A stretch of DNA of 38,025 bases from a virus. Of the stretch, positions 6,602 to 14,075 are shown piece by piece. The notes under the pieces were generated by a model that saw only the letters and a program-made list of their open reading frames with translations, was not told where the DNA came from and did not search any database. Where the stretch lies: IMG/VR virus record IMGVR_UViG_3300030331_003119, positions 1-38,025 of that record; one strand, written 5' to 3'. The position numbers were made by a program, and so were the translations under genes. Every line of letters starts with the position of its first letter. The stretch's first letter is position 1.

Positions 6602-6907
6602 ATGCCATTAAATAAAAAAGGTAAAAAAATCATGAGCTCTATGAAAGATCAATATGGAGACAAAAAAGGAGCAGCGGTTTTTTATGCTTCAGTAAACAAA
6701 GGTAAACTGAAGGGTGTTAAAAAAGCGGCAATGGGTAGAGCTATGTTTAGACAAACTACTTCAAAAGCTCCTGGCGATGCACAAATGAAAGTAAAAGAGC
6801 CTTATGTTGGAAGTTATATAAAATCAGAAATTGATGGCACTAAAATTTCTAATAAAAGTTATGAAAAATATTATGGAAGTTTATTGAAAGGATTTAAAAA
6901 TGGCTAG
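6602..6907 (+). CDS. Small basic conserved marine-phage protein
   Basis: A 101-residue Lys- and Gly-rich soluble protein beginning MPLNKKGKKIMSSMKDQYG, a start pattern common in small marine phage proteins near structural modules. It has a second half ending YEKYYGSLLKGFKNG. GGAGG sits about 6 bases before the ATG. It opens the adaptor/tail module and overlaps the next gene by 8 nt. The charge is compatible with DNA contact in the virion, but the function is unknown. Confidence 0.65.
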   Translation: MPLNKKGKKIMSSMKDQYGDKKGAAVFYASVNKGKLKGVKKAAMGRAMFRQTTSKAPGDAQMKVKEPYVGSYIKSEIDGTKISNKSYEKYYGSLLKGFKNG

Positions 6908-7085
6908 AGATTCATCAGGACTAAAAAAAATTGGATTGCAAGTACCTAAAATAGTTTTAAGAGCAGCAGGTAATGATCCTAAAAGATTAAAAAAAATTAA
7001 AGAAATATTTGGTAAGAAAAAACAAATGAAATTTCCAGGCATGAAAATGGGTGGGTTAACAGATTACTATAAAGATATATTATAA
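6900..7085 (+). CDS. Small basic protein of the head-tail module
   Basis: 61 residues, Lys-rich, ending in a motif GMKMGGLTDYYKDIL that looks like the Gly-Gly-Leu-x-x-Tyr-Tyr endings of small structural phage proteins. It is coupled to both neighbours (8 nt overlap upstream, one base shared with the next start). The function is unknown; coexpression with the adaptor genes suggests a virion or assembly role. Confidence 0.6.
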   Translation: MARDSSGLKKIGLQVPKIVLRAAGNDPKRLKKIKEIFGKKKQMKFPGMKMGGLTDYYKDIL

Positions 7086-7780
7086 TGGCTACATCAGGAA
7101 CTACAGCATTTAATTTAAATATCGATGATATTATTCAAGAGGGCTATCAAAGATGTGCAGTAACAACCACTTCAGGATATGATTTAAGATCTGCAAGAAG
7201 AAGTTTAGATTTATTATTTGCTGAATGGGGTAATCGTGGAATTCATCTTTGGAAAGTAGAGTTAAATGAGAATGCTTTAGTTTCTGGACAAGCTGAGTAT
7301 TCTGTGCAATCTGATGTTAGTGATGTATTAGAGGCGTTCGTTTCGTCTACAGCAACTGCAAGTGATAATGCAAACACACAAGACATATCATTAACCAAAA
7401 TTGATAGATCTGCTTACGCTGCTTTACCTAACAAACTTGCAACTGGTCAACCATCACAATATTATGTTGAAAGAAAAACAACTCCTAAGATTTATCTATA
7501 TCAGGCACCTGATTTAAACACATATACAACTTTGAAATATTATGTAATAAAAAGAATAGAAGATGCTGGAGCTTACACAAATGATGCAGACGTGGTCTAT
7601 AGATTTTTACCATGTATGTGTGCAGGTATAGCTTATTATTTATCAATGAAAGTTGCACCACAAATGGTTCAACAAAATAAATTAATTTATGAGGATGAGT
7701 TAAAAAGAGCGTTGGATGAAGATGGTCAAAGAACATCTGTTTACCTTTCACCTCAATCATTCTATCCGAGCGGAGTTTAA
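7085..7780 (+). CDS. Head-tail adaptor-like protein (P22 gp4/T7 gp11 role)
   Basis: A 231-residue protein with an N-terminal helical segment (DIIQEGYQRCAV, DLRSARRSLDLLFAEWGNRG), a beta-rich centre (SGQAEYSV, GQPSQYYVERKTTPKIYLYQAP) and a C-terminal helix pair (CAGIAYYLSMKV). This order matches the phage adaptor family (SU10-adaptor/P22 gp4-like) that forms the ring between portal and tail. The gene at 8190 has a similar order of elements and may be a distant paralogue. The family assignment is by pattern, and the exact position in the neck is inference. Confidence 0.7.
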   Translation: MATSGTTAFNLNIDDIIQEGYQRCAVTTTSGYDLRSARRSLDLLFAEWGNRGIHLWKVELNENALVSGQAEYSVQSDVSDVLEAFVSSTATASDNANTQDISLTKIDRSAYAALPNKLATGQPSQYYVERKTTPKIYLYQAPDLNTYTTLKYYVIKRIEDAGAYTNDADVVYRFLPCMCAGIAYYLSMKVAPQMVQQNKLIYEDELKRALDEDGQRTSVYLSPQSFYPSGV

Positions 7781-7782
7781 TT

Positions 7783-8190
7783 ATGTCAAAATTTGCAACT
7801 GGTAAAAACTCTTTAGCAATATCTGATAGATCAGGTCAAGCTTTTCCATATAATGAAATGGTTAAAGAATGGAATGGCTCTCTTGTTCACATATCAGAGT
7901 TTGAACCTAAACATCCACAAATACGTAGAAGACAAGCAGTAAGTGATGCAATAGCGTTACAAGATGCAAGACCTATGAGATTTCAACAACCATCAGTAAA
8001 ATTTTCTAACGACACTACAATATCAGATTCAGGTGGAGCATCTGTTGGAGTTGCAAATTTATCTTTACCAGGAGATTTTGGTTTTATAACTCAAGGAACC
8101 TCAGCTATGAAACCTGCAGATCCATCATTACAAAATAGGAGAAGAGAACTTATTGCAACAATAAATTCTGTGGAGGTTAGTATATCATAA
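7783..8190 (+). CDS. Putative virion structural protein between the two adaptor genes
   Basis: A 135-residue soluble protein of mixed composition. It has a region resembling a DNA- or portal-contacting arm (KHPQIRRRQAVSDAIALQDAR) and a Gly/Ser-rich centre (SDSGGASVGVANLSLPGDFG). The final codons overlap the next gene by one base. I recognise it as a conserved neighbour of adaptor genes in marine phages without known function; neck or tail assembly is the likely setting. Confidence 0.6.
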   Translation: MSKFATGKNSLAISDRSGQAFPYNEMVKEWNGSLVHISEFEPKHPQIRRRQAVSDAIALQDARPMRFQQPSVKFSNDTTISDSGGASVGVANLSLPGDFGFITQGTSAMKPADPSLQNRRRELIATINSVEVSIS

Positions 8191-8855
8191 TGGCAATCAC
8201 TCACTCAGCATTTTTAACACAGGTAAGAAATTATACCGAGGTAGATAGTAATGTTTTAACAGACGCTATCATACAAGATTTTATAAGAAATGTAGAGCTG
8301 GATGTAGCAGGTAAAGTAGATTATGATGATTTACGTAAGTATGCTACATCTAATTTTACAGCTGGAAATAGAGCTGTATCAATGCCATCAGATTTATTAA
8401 TATTAAGATCTGTTGAACGAATAGACTCTGGTGGTAACAGAGAATTTTTAGAAAAAAGAGACACAAGTTTTATATCTGAATTTAATGGGACTGGTAAACA
8501 AGGTACACCAAAATATTATGCTAATTATGATGATTTTAATATTATTGTTGCTCCCACACCTGCCGCAGCTGATACTGTACAAATAAATTATATTAAGGAC
8601 GCACCAAATTTTACTTCAACCAATAATACTTTTTTGTCTACTTATCAAGAATCCATGCTTTTACATGGTGTTCTATCTGAGGCATTCAGATTTTTAAAGG
8701 GACCACAGGATATGTACAAGTTATATGAAACAAAGTATAATGAAGAATTACAGAATTTTGCTCTACAACAAATGGGCAGAAGAAGACGTGGCGAGTATGA
8801 TGATGGGGTTCCAAGAGTAAAAATTCAATCTCCTACTCCAAACACAACTTATTAA
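8190..8855 (+). CDS. Phage adaptor protein (SU10-adaptor-like)
   Basis: A 221-residue protein. An N-terminal helix pair (AFLTQVRNYTEV, DAIIQDFIRNVELDVAG) leads to strands AVSMPSDLLILRSVERI and the characteristic central block GTPKYYANYDDFNIIVAPTP, AADTVQINYIKD. It closes with a C-terminal helix (YQESMLLHGVLSEAFRFLKG) and a helix rich in Arg. This is the typical layout of phage head-tail adaptor proteins forming a dodecameric ring under the portal. Its first base is shared with the previous stop. Confidence 0.75.
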   Translation: MAITHSAFLTQVRNYTEVDSNVLTDAIIQDFIRNVELDVAGKVDYDDLRKYATSNFTAGNRAVSMPSDLLILRSVERIDSGGNREFLEKRDTSFISEFNGTGKQGTPKYYANYDDFNIIVAPTPAAADTVQINYIKDAPNFTSTNNTFLSTYQESMLLHGVLSEAFRFLKGPQDMYKLYETKYNEELQNFALQQMGRRRRGEYDDGVPRVKIQSPTPNTTY

Positions 8856-8870
8856 TAATAGGAGGCCATT

Positions 8871-9317
8871 ATGGCAATAACAACAAATGCAATATGCGAT
8901 AGTTTTAAAAAAGAACTATTACAAGGTAAGCATGATTTTGACACATCGTCTGATACTTATAAATTAGCGATGTTTACAAACTCGGCATCATTAGGAAAAT
9001 CAACAACAAACTATACTACAGGGAATGAAGTTTCATCTCCATCAGGTTACAGTGCTGGTGGAAAAGCTTTGGTAAACCAAGGTGTAAAAGTTTCATCATC
9101 TGTAGCTATAACTGATTTTGCTGATTTATCTTTTGTTGGTGTAACTCTTACTGCAAGAGGTGCATTAATTTATAATACAACTACAGATGGTGGTTCTAAT
9201 ACAACTGATGCTGTAGCTGTTTTAGATTTTGGTGGTGACAAAACTGCAACTTCGGGAACATTTACAATTCAATTTCCTGCATTTACTACATCCGCTGCAA
9301 TATTAAGATTAGCATAA
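8871..9317 (+). CDS. Conserved marine-phage tail-associated protein
   Basis: A 148-residue Thr/Ser/Ala-rich beta protein. Recognisable blocks are FKKELLQGKHDF, YKLAMFTNSASLG, SAGGKALVNQG, FADLSFVGVTLTARGALIYN, AVAVLDFGGDK and FTIQFPAF. The family is very common in phage tail modules of marine phages and prophages, and its members are taken to be virion proteins, possibly at the tail or fibre base. AGGAGG precedes the ATG. There is no membrane segment. Confidence 0.7.
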   Translation: MAITTNAICDSFKKELLQGKHDFDTSSDTYKLAMFTNSASLGKSTTNYTTGNEVSSPSGYSAGGKALVNQGVKVSSSVAITDFADLSFVGVTLTARGALIYNTTTDGGSNTTDAVAVLDFGGDKTATSGTFTIQFPAFTTSAAILRLA

Positions 9318-9334
9318 TTTAAAGGAGGAGCCTC

Positions 9335-10321
9335 GTGGCTGACATTACAGTTTTAGTACAGTCGCCAGGCTCCGAATATTGGGGCCAATCCACTTGGGGT
9401 TCTAATGATTGGGGTGGATCAGGATTATCATTAACAACATCTCAAGGTTCAGTTACAACAACAGCTGACGCAACTGTAAGTGTAACTGGTGTTCAAATTG
9501 CATCCTCACAAGGCACAACAGTTGGTGGCACTTCAGCTTTAATTGAAAATCCTGGACCTGTAACTATGTCTAGTGGCATTGGTAGTGCTACGATAGGAAT
9601 TGGTGTTCCAGTAGGAAGCGTTTCTGCTACGTTCAGTATTGGCACTGCTACTGTAGATGAATCAGAATTAACAGGTATAGGTTGGGGTAGAAGAGCTTGG
9701 GGTAATCTTGCATGGGGTGAAGCTTTTTCAGTAATTGCAACAGGACAAACTTTAACATCATCTGTAGGAACTGCTGTCGGTAAAACTGATGTAACAGTTT
9801 CTGTTACGAGTGCAGGTCAATTGTCTGGAACTCTTGGAAGTTTCTCACTTCAAATAGATCAAGACATAACTGTTTTTGCAGCAGAGGATCAATTAGATTT
9901 TACAATTGGGACTTCTACTTTTGATGCTGATGCAAATGTAACTGTAACGAGTGCTGGTTCTTTAACAGGTTCAGTAGGTACAACTGTTGCAGGATTGAAA
10001 ACTCCAGTGGATGTTAGTGGTATTTCTGCCACGTTCTCACAAGGATCTTTTACTCTTGTTCAAAGCACAACTGAACCAGTAACAGGTATTCAAGCTACAT
10101 TCTCTTTGGGTCAACATGCTGAAATACCTGGTCAAATAATTGGTGTCTCAGGCCAACAAATGACAGCTTCAGTTGGGTCTGTATCGGTTACAGGAACTGC
10201 TGGTATCGATGTTACCGGAATACAAATGTCAGCTTCTGTGGGCAATGTAAATATCACTGCTTGGGAAGAGGTTGACTTGGGAGTTAATAATGTTTGGACA
10301 GAGGTTGATTTGGCAGCTTAA
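9335..10321 (+). CDS. Repetitive tail/fibre protein
   Basis: A 328-residue, Thr/Ser/Val/Gly-rich protein made of repeated short beta units of the form (V/I)TGxQxxxSxGxxxV, for example TGIQATFSLG, SGQQMTASVG and TGIQMSASVG. Two Trp-Gly blocks, YWGQSTWGSNDWGG near residue 15 and GWGRRAWGNLAWGE near residue 116, look like a duplication. A near-repeat EEVDLG/TEVDLA closes the chain. Such repeats build elongated fibres. The start is GTG, preceded by a long AAAGGAGGAG at 9321-9330. Confidence 0.7.
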   Translation: MADITVLVQSPGSEYWGQSTWGSNDWGGSGLSLTTSQGSVTTTADATVSVTGVQIASSQGTTVGGTSALIENPGPVTMSSGIGSATIGIGVPVGSVSATFSIGTATVDESELTGIGWGRRAWGNLAWGEAFSVIATGQTLTSSVGTAVGKTDVTVSVTSAGQLSGTLGSFSLQIDQDITVFAAEDQLDFTIGTSTFDADANVTVTSAGSLTGSVGTTVAGLKTPVDVSGISATFSQGSFTLVQSTTEPVTGIQATFSLGQHAEIPGQIIGVSGQQMTASVGSVSVTGTAGIDVTGIQMSASVGNVNITAWEEVDLGVNNVWTEVDLAA

Positions 10322-10359
10322 TTGAGTTAAAATATTAAAATTACTAAGGAGAATTTTTT

Positions 10360-11538
10360 ATGGGATCAAATTATTCAAGTGACCTAAAACTAGAATTAAT
10401 GACTACTGGTGAAAATGCCGGTACATGGGGTGATAAAACAAACACAAATTTAAATTTAGTTCAACAAGCAATTGCAGGTTTTGAACAAATTACACTTTCT
10501 TCAGGTGGAACAGTTGCACTTGTAATGTCAGATGGTGCACTTTCAACTGCACGAAATATGGTAATTAAATTTGCAACAATTACCGCAGGTTCATCTACAG
10601 TTTGTACAGTGCCAGATTCAATAGAAAAATTTTATATCTTTGATTGTAGATTAGTTACTAATCCAAGTAACCTTACAATCAAAACAGTTTCAGGTACTGG
10701 ATTTTCTCCAGACGCACAAAAAATTTATGCGGCCTATTCAGACGGCACAAATATTACTGAAGTATCTTTAGATACTTTGGGAGGCACAATAGGTACAGCT
10801 CAAATAGCAGACGATGCAGTTGATAATGATAAAATCGCAGCAAATGCAGTAAGAGCTGCGCAATTGTCTAACAACGCGGTTACTACTGCTAAAATTGCTG
10901 ACAATGCAGTATTGACTGCTAAAATTTCAAATAAAAACGTAACCACTGCTAAAATTGCTGACGATGCAGTTGGTGCAGATCAATTAGCAAACACCACTGT
11001 TTCAGCTGGTACTTATGCATTAGCAACTATAACAGTTGATGCGCAAGGTAGGATTACTTCTGCTGCTGCAGGATCTGCAGGAGGTGGAGGTTATGTTCCA
11101 AATTTAGAAGCTGGTGGTGGACAAACAGGAACTTTTACTGCACAAACTAATTCTTCATCTGTGTTAGCTTATATGGGAGCTGGTGGTGGAGGAACTAATC
11201 CACAACGTCAAAACGCAGGTAGAGGTGGTTTTGGAATTTATACAGCGACCTTTTCACAACCATTTAGTGCAAACTATGCAGTTGGTACCGGAGGTGGAAC
11301 AAACCAAAGTGGTAATGCAACTAATTTTCATAATTTTACTGCTAATGGTGGTGCTATGAGTCCATCTAATCCTGGCAATGCACCTGGAGCTTCTTGGCCA
11401 GGTAACAACACTAACTTTCCACAACCCTCAAGAGATGGCAGTGGTATTTATTGGGCTAGAGGATCTGGAGGTGGTCAGATAGGAATGACATCTGGAGTTA
11501 ATGGTGGACCTGGAAATTTATGGGTTTGGGAGGCGTAA
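10360..11538 (+). CDS. Tail fibre protein with glycine-rich C terminus (receptor binding candidate)
   Basis: 392 residues in three parts. Residues 1-145 form an N-terminal attachment domain starting with a motif typical of marine phage fibres (LELMTTGENAGTWGDKTN). Residues about 146-210 are near-decapeptide repeats of the type NAVTTAKIAD, suiting a trimeric shaft. Residues about 235-392 are very rich in Gly and Asn (GAGGGGTNPQ, GTGGGTNQSGN, GSGGGQIG), resembling the polyglycine-sandwich adhesins of T4-like phages. This is the best candidate for host receptor recognition. AAGGAG precedes the ATG. Confidence 0.8.
   Translation: MGSNYSSDLKLELMTTGENAGTWGDKTNTNLNLVQQAIAGFEQITLSSGGTVALVMSDGALSTARNMVIKFATITAGSSTVCTVPDSIEKFYIFDCRLVTNPSNLTIKTVSGTGFSPDAQKIYAAYSDGTNITEVSLDTLGGTIGTAQIADDAVDNDKIAANAVRAAQLSNNAVTTAKIADNAVLTAKISNKNVTTAKIADDAVGADQLANTTVSAGTYALATITVDAQGRITSAAAGSAGGGGYVPNLEAGGGQTGTFTAQTNSSSVLAYMGAGGGGTNPQRQNAGRGGFGIYTATFSQPFSANYAVGTGGGTNQSGNATNFHNFTANGGAMSPSNPGNAPGASWPGNNTNFPQPSRDGSGIYWARGSGGGQIGMTSGVNGGPGNLWVWEA
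10885..10970 (+). repeat. Direct repeat in the fibre shaft
   Basis: A 26-base unit at 10885-10910 recurs at 10945-10970 with one mismatch, offset by exactly 60 bases (20 codons). A diverged partial copy lies near 10801-10820. The unit encodes TAKIADxAV. Recombination between copies could change shaft length. Confidence 0.8.
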
Positions 11539-11541
11539 GAT

Positions 11542-11973
11542 ATGGCTTACTTATATATTGATAAAAATCATGTAAATGTATGGGGCCATAATATTCTGAT
11601 AAAAGACGATGTTGAAAAAGCAGCGACCCCTAATGAAAATAATTGTTATAAAGAATTTGATATTTCTGATAGTCAATATGAAGATCTTAAGATGCAAAGA
11701 AAGTTTGTAAGATTTAATGACTCTGATCAATTAGAATTTATGGATGTTGAACCAATGACTTGGAACAACGTAGAAGAAATGAATCAATATGTATCTGATA
11801 ATTTTAGTGGTGACCCAACTGTAGATGGAATTTCCACCGCTACATTAGGAAGAAAAGCAGTTCATGATGCAGTTAATGCAATAGATTGGTCAGGAGAAAC
11901 TTTTCCTATAACAGGTCATTTTAGAGATCTCTGTGCTGCAAAAGGCATGACTTGGAATCCAAAGGATTTTTAA
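11542..11973 (+). CDS. Hypothetical protein after the tail fibre, fibre chaperone candidate
   Basis: A 143-residue acidic soluble protein starting four bases after the fibre stop. It contains AYLYIDKNHVNVWGHN, a Trp- and Asp-rich centre and an ending FRDLCAAKGMTWNPKDF. Small acidic genes directly behind fibre genes often encode assembly chaperones, but no chaperone family is recognised here, so this rests on position only. It is the last gene before the accessory cassette at 12013. Confidence 0.5.
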   Translation: MAYLYIDKNHVNVWGHNILIKDDVEKAATPNENNCYKEFDISDSQYEDLKMQRKFVRFNDSDQLEFMDVEPMTWNNVEEMNQYVSDNFSGDPTVDGISTATLGRKAVHDAVNAIDWSGETFPITGHFRDLCAAKGMTWNPKDF

Positions 11974-12012
11974 TAAAATTGAACTTTTATAATATTTCTA
12001 TATTGTGTTTTA

Positions 12013-12744
12013 ATGAACATAATAAAATTTATTGCACCCAAAGATTATTTAGATGCAAAAGATAATTTTCCAAAACCCATAAAAACAAATATACCAGAAT
12101 GGTTTAAAAAGTTAAATCACTCTGTTGAAAAAAAAACTATTAAGGGTTGCATACCTTTTTTAGAAACTTTAACTACAGGATATTTATTAAGACTGCCAGT
12201 GGATACAAAAATTGAACACTATGTAGACAATGGTAGTTTAAATACGTCCATAGATGAAATTAAAAAAGGTGTTAAGAACCAAATGGGTTTGAACATAGGA
12301 ACAATAGGGTATCATCCAGTTGAACAAGTTACAGGCTGTCCCTTTGAAAAAAAAAATGGAGAGGGTAGAGTCTTTCACAAAATTGCTAACCCTTGGACTA
12401 TAAAAACTCCACCAGGATATTCTTGTTTATTTGTTCCTCCACTTAATAATTCAACTCAAGATTTTTTTGAAATTATACCAGGCATAGTTCATACAGACAC
12501 TTTTGAATTAGAAATTAATTTTCCAATCATATTAAATGCAGAAAAGTATAAAAATATAAATACTGTATTTAAAAGGGGACTACCGTATGTGCAAATAATA
12601 CCATTTAAAAGGGATAATTGGCAAATGAAAATTGAAACAAAAAATAATAAAAAAGCTAGTAAAAATTTTTTACATTGGACACTATCTTTTATACATAGAT
12701 ACAAAGAAAAAATATATAATAAAAATAAAACTAAATGGTCTTAG
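12013..12744 (+). CDS. DUF6065-like protein of unknown function
   Basis: A 243-residue soluble protein with blocks known from marine phages and bacteria: GCIPFLETLTTGYLLRLP, then ANPWTIKTPPGYSCLFVPP, GIVHTDTFELEINFPI and GLPYVQIIPFKRD. The order resembles DUF6065 proteins, which look like cupin-type beta folds; I call this from memory. No HxD triad is evident. The gene opens a cassette with two oxygenases and overlaps the first by 10 nt. There is no Shine-Dalgarno before the ATG, and the leader is nearly pure A/T. Confidence 0.6.
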   Translation: MNIIKFIAPKDYLDAKDNFPKPIKTNIPEWFKKLNHSVEKKTIKGCIPFLETLTTGYLLRLPVDTKIEHYVDNGSLNTSIDEIKKGVKNQMGLNIGTIGYHPVEQVTGCPFEKKNGEGRVFHKIANPWTIKTPPGYSCLFVPPLNNSTQDFFEIIPGIVHTDTFELEINFPIILNAEKYKNINTVFKRGLPYVQIIPFKRDNWQMKIETKNNKKASKNFLHWTLSFIHRYKEKIYNKNKTKWS

Positions 12745-13301
12745 AAGAATTAAAATATATAAGTATTGTTAAAAACGCGTTACCTAAACAAAATTTTGAT
12801 AGATTATTGAAATTTTTTGATAACGATATGATTGAAGAAGAAGCTAGAATTGGATCTGGTAAAGAGGGGAAGGTTGATGAAAATATTAGAAAAGTTGCTA
12901 TGCACTGGTTTCGACCTGATAGTGAAAAAATGACTGACGTTTATTGGTATAATTATTTAAGAAAAATATTTGCTAATCATGCAATACAATTTTTTACACA
13001 AAGAAATATAAATCATTCATTTTCCGATCAATTCGAAATACACTTATTAAAATATTATGAAAATAATTTTTACAACATGCATTCAGATTATGCTAAAAAT
13101 ACACCTAGAGAATTAAGTTTTTCTTTATTACTAAATGATGATTATAAAGGTGGTAATTTTATATTTTTATTTGAAAATAAAGAATATCCCGTTACTATAG
13201 AAAAAAATGATTTGTTAATATTTCCAAGTAATTTTATCTATCATCACAGAATAGATAAAGTGTCTAAAGGTGTACGAAAGGCAGTTGTAGGATGGATTTA
13301 A
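12735..13301 (+). CDS. 2OG-Fe(II) oxygenase, prolyl-4-hydroxylase type
   Basis: A 188-residue enzyme with a full triad: H116-x-D118 (NFYNMHSDYAKN), H170 or H171 (FPSNFIYHHRI) and 2OG-binding R181 (KGVRKAVVGWI). The strands SFSLLLNDDYKGGNFIF and NDLLIFPSNF are textbook P4Hc. The length fits the catalytic domain alone. The substrate is unknown; phage members are proposed to act on proteins, nucleotides or sugars. It overlaps both the DUF6065-like gene and the next oxygenase by 10 nt, so the three are likely one translational unit. Confidence 0.9.
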   Translation: MVLEELKYISIVKNALPKQNFDRLLKFFDNDMIEEEARIGSGKEGKVDENIRKVAMHWFRPDSEKMTDVYWYNYLRKIFANHAIQFFTQRNINHSFSDQFEIHLLKYYENNFYNMHSDYAKNTPRELSFSLLLNDDYKGGNFIFLFENKEYPVTIEKNDLLIFPSNFIYHHRIDKVSKGVRKAVVGWI

Positions 13302-13840
13302 AAAATAAAAAATATTTAATTTTAAAAAATTTTTTAAGCGAAGAAGTTAGAATGTTGTTAGAAAATCATTGTAAAATAGCGCATAGAAATAACAAAGATC
13401 AATTTAGTTCATCTGATGATGTTACTGAAGGTGACAGTTATTTTTATGCAGATCCAATTATGGAAGCTCTACTTATACAAAAAGGACCAGAGATAGAAAA
13501 AAAATTAGGTGTTGAATTGTTACCTACATATAGCTTTTGGAGAATGTATACAAAATATTCTTGTCTAGTAAAACACTCTGATAGACCTAGTTGTGAATAT
13601 AGTATTAGTGTTTTTATTGGTGGTGATCAAACACACAAATGGCCCTTTATTGCAGATGGTAATAAAATTAATATTGATCCTGGAGATGCTATATTTTACA
13701 AAGGATGTGAAGTAAAACATTGGCGCGAAGAATTTTTAGGGGATTATCAAGCACAACTTTTTTTACATTACGTAGATAAAAATGGACCTAATGCTAATTG
13801 TGTGTTAGACGGTAGATTAATGTTAGGACAAAAAATTTGA
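13292..13840 (+). CDS. 2OG-Fe(II) oxygenase, divergent
   Basis: A 182-residue enzyme. The N-terminal KYLILKNFLSEEVRMLLENH is typical of the family, then come H95-x-D97 (YTKYSCLVKHSDRPSCEYS), GDAIFYKGCEVKHW with H143, and YQAQLFLHYVD as the last strand. Where the 2OG-binding Arg/Lys is expected, ten residues after H143, there is Gln153, so cosubstrate binding may differ. The C-terminal tail is short. It overlaps the previous gene by 10 nt and the next start by 4 nt (TTGA). Confidence 0.85.
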   Translation: MDLKNKKYLILKNFLSEEVRMLLENHCKIAHRNNKDQFSSSDDVTEGDSYFYADPIMEALLIQKGPEIEKKLGVELLPTYSFWRMYTKYSCLVKHSDRPSCEYSISVFIGGDQTHKWPFIADGNKINIDPGDAIFYKGCEVKHWREEFLGDYQAQLFLHYVDKNGPNANCVLDGRLMLGQKI

Positions 13841-14061
13841 AATTAGAACAAAAAAAAGACGGGTCTATAAAAATACATTTTTCCTGGAAAGATATTATTT
13901 CAATTATAAAAAATAAAAAAACTTTAAACTTTGATACCAAATTAACAAAAGCAGCAATAACTGTTGCTATGACTTTCTTTGTAAATTTACATGCGAAATT
14001 GCCAAAGGACATTCAAAGCAAACCTTCAGATCAAGAGGACATAGATAAAATCCTAAAATAG
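13837..14061 (+). CDS. Small hypothetical protein, coupled to the oxygenase gene
   Basis: A 74-residue Lys-rich protein starting with TTG in a TTGA overlap with the previous stop. It has an amphipathic N-terminal half (IKIHFSWKDIISIIKNKKTLNF) and a moderately hydrophobic stretch AAITVAMTFFVNLHA that might associate with a membrane but is short for a transmembrane helix. The tail is acidic. The family is not recognised. The overlap argues for expression with the oxygenases. Confidence 0.5.
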   Translation: MKLEQKKDGSIKIHFSWKDIISIIKNKKTLNFDTKLTKAAITVAMTFFVNLHAKLPKDIQSKPSDQEDIDKILK

Positions 14062-14070
14062 TGTTATAAT
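14042..14070 (+). promoter_or_regulatory. Extended -10 promoter candidate directly before the gp10-like gene
   Basis: TGTTATAAT at 14062-14070 is a perfect extended -10 box. TAGATA at 14042-14047 (4 of 6 to TTGACA) lies 17 bases upstream of the hexamer. The predicted start point, about 7 bases after the box, falls on or next to the ATG at 14076, and no Shine-Dalgarno is present. The transcript would be nearly leaderless. Confidence 0.4.
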
Positions 14071-14075
14071 ATGCT

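Noticed and set aside
7485-7760. 91-codon open frame on the reverse strand inside the adaptor gene
   Set aside because: Its composition is that of a complement shadow; it lies fully inside a well-supported forward gene and has no ribosome site. The same holds for all other reverse frames except the helicase.
10360-11538. Diversity-generating retroelement target in the fibre tip
   Set aside because: No reverse transcriptase or template repeat is present in the window, and the repeats are shaft repeats that simply code for structure.
11974-12012. TATAAT at 11988-11993 before the DUF6065-like cassette
   Set aside because: No acceptable -35 element and no extended -10 TG are present; the gap is almost pure A/T, so a chance match is likely.
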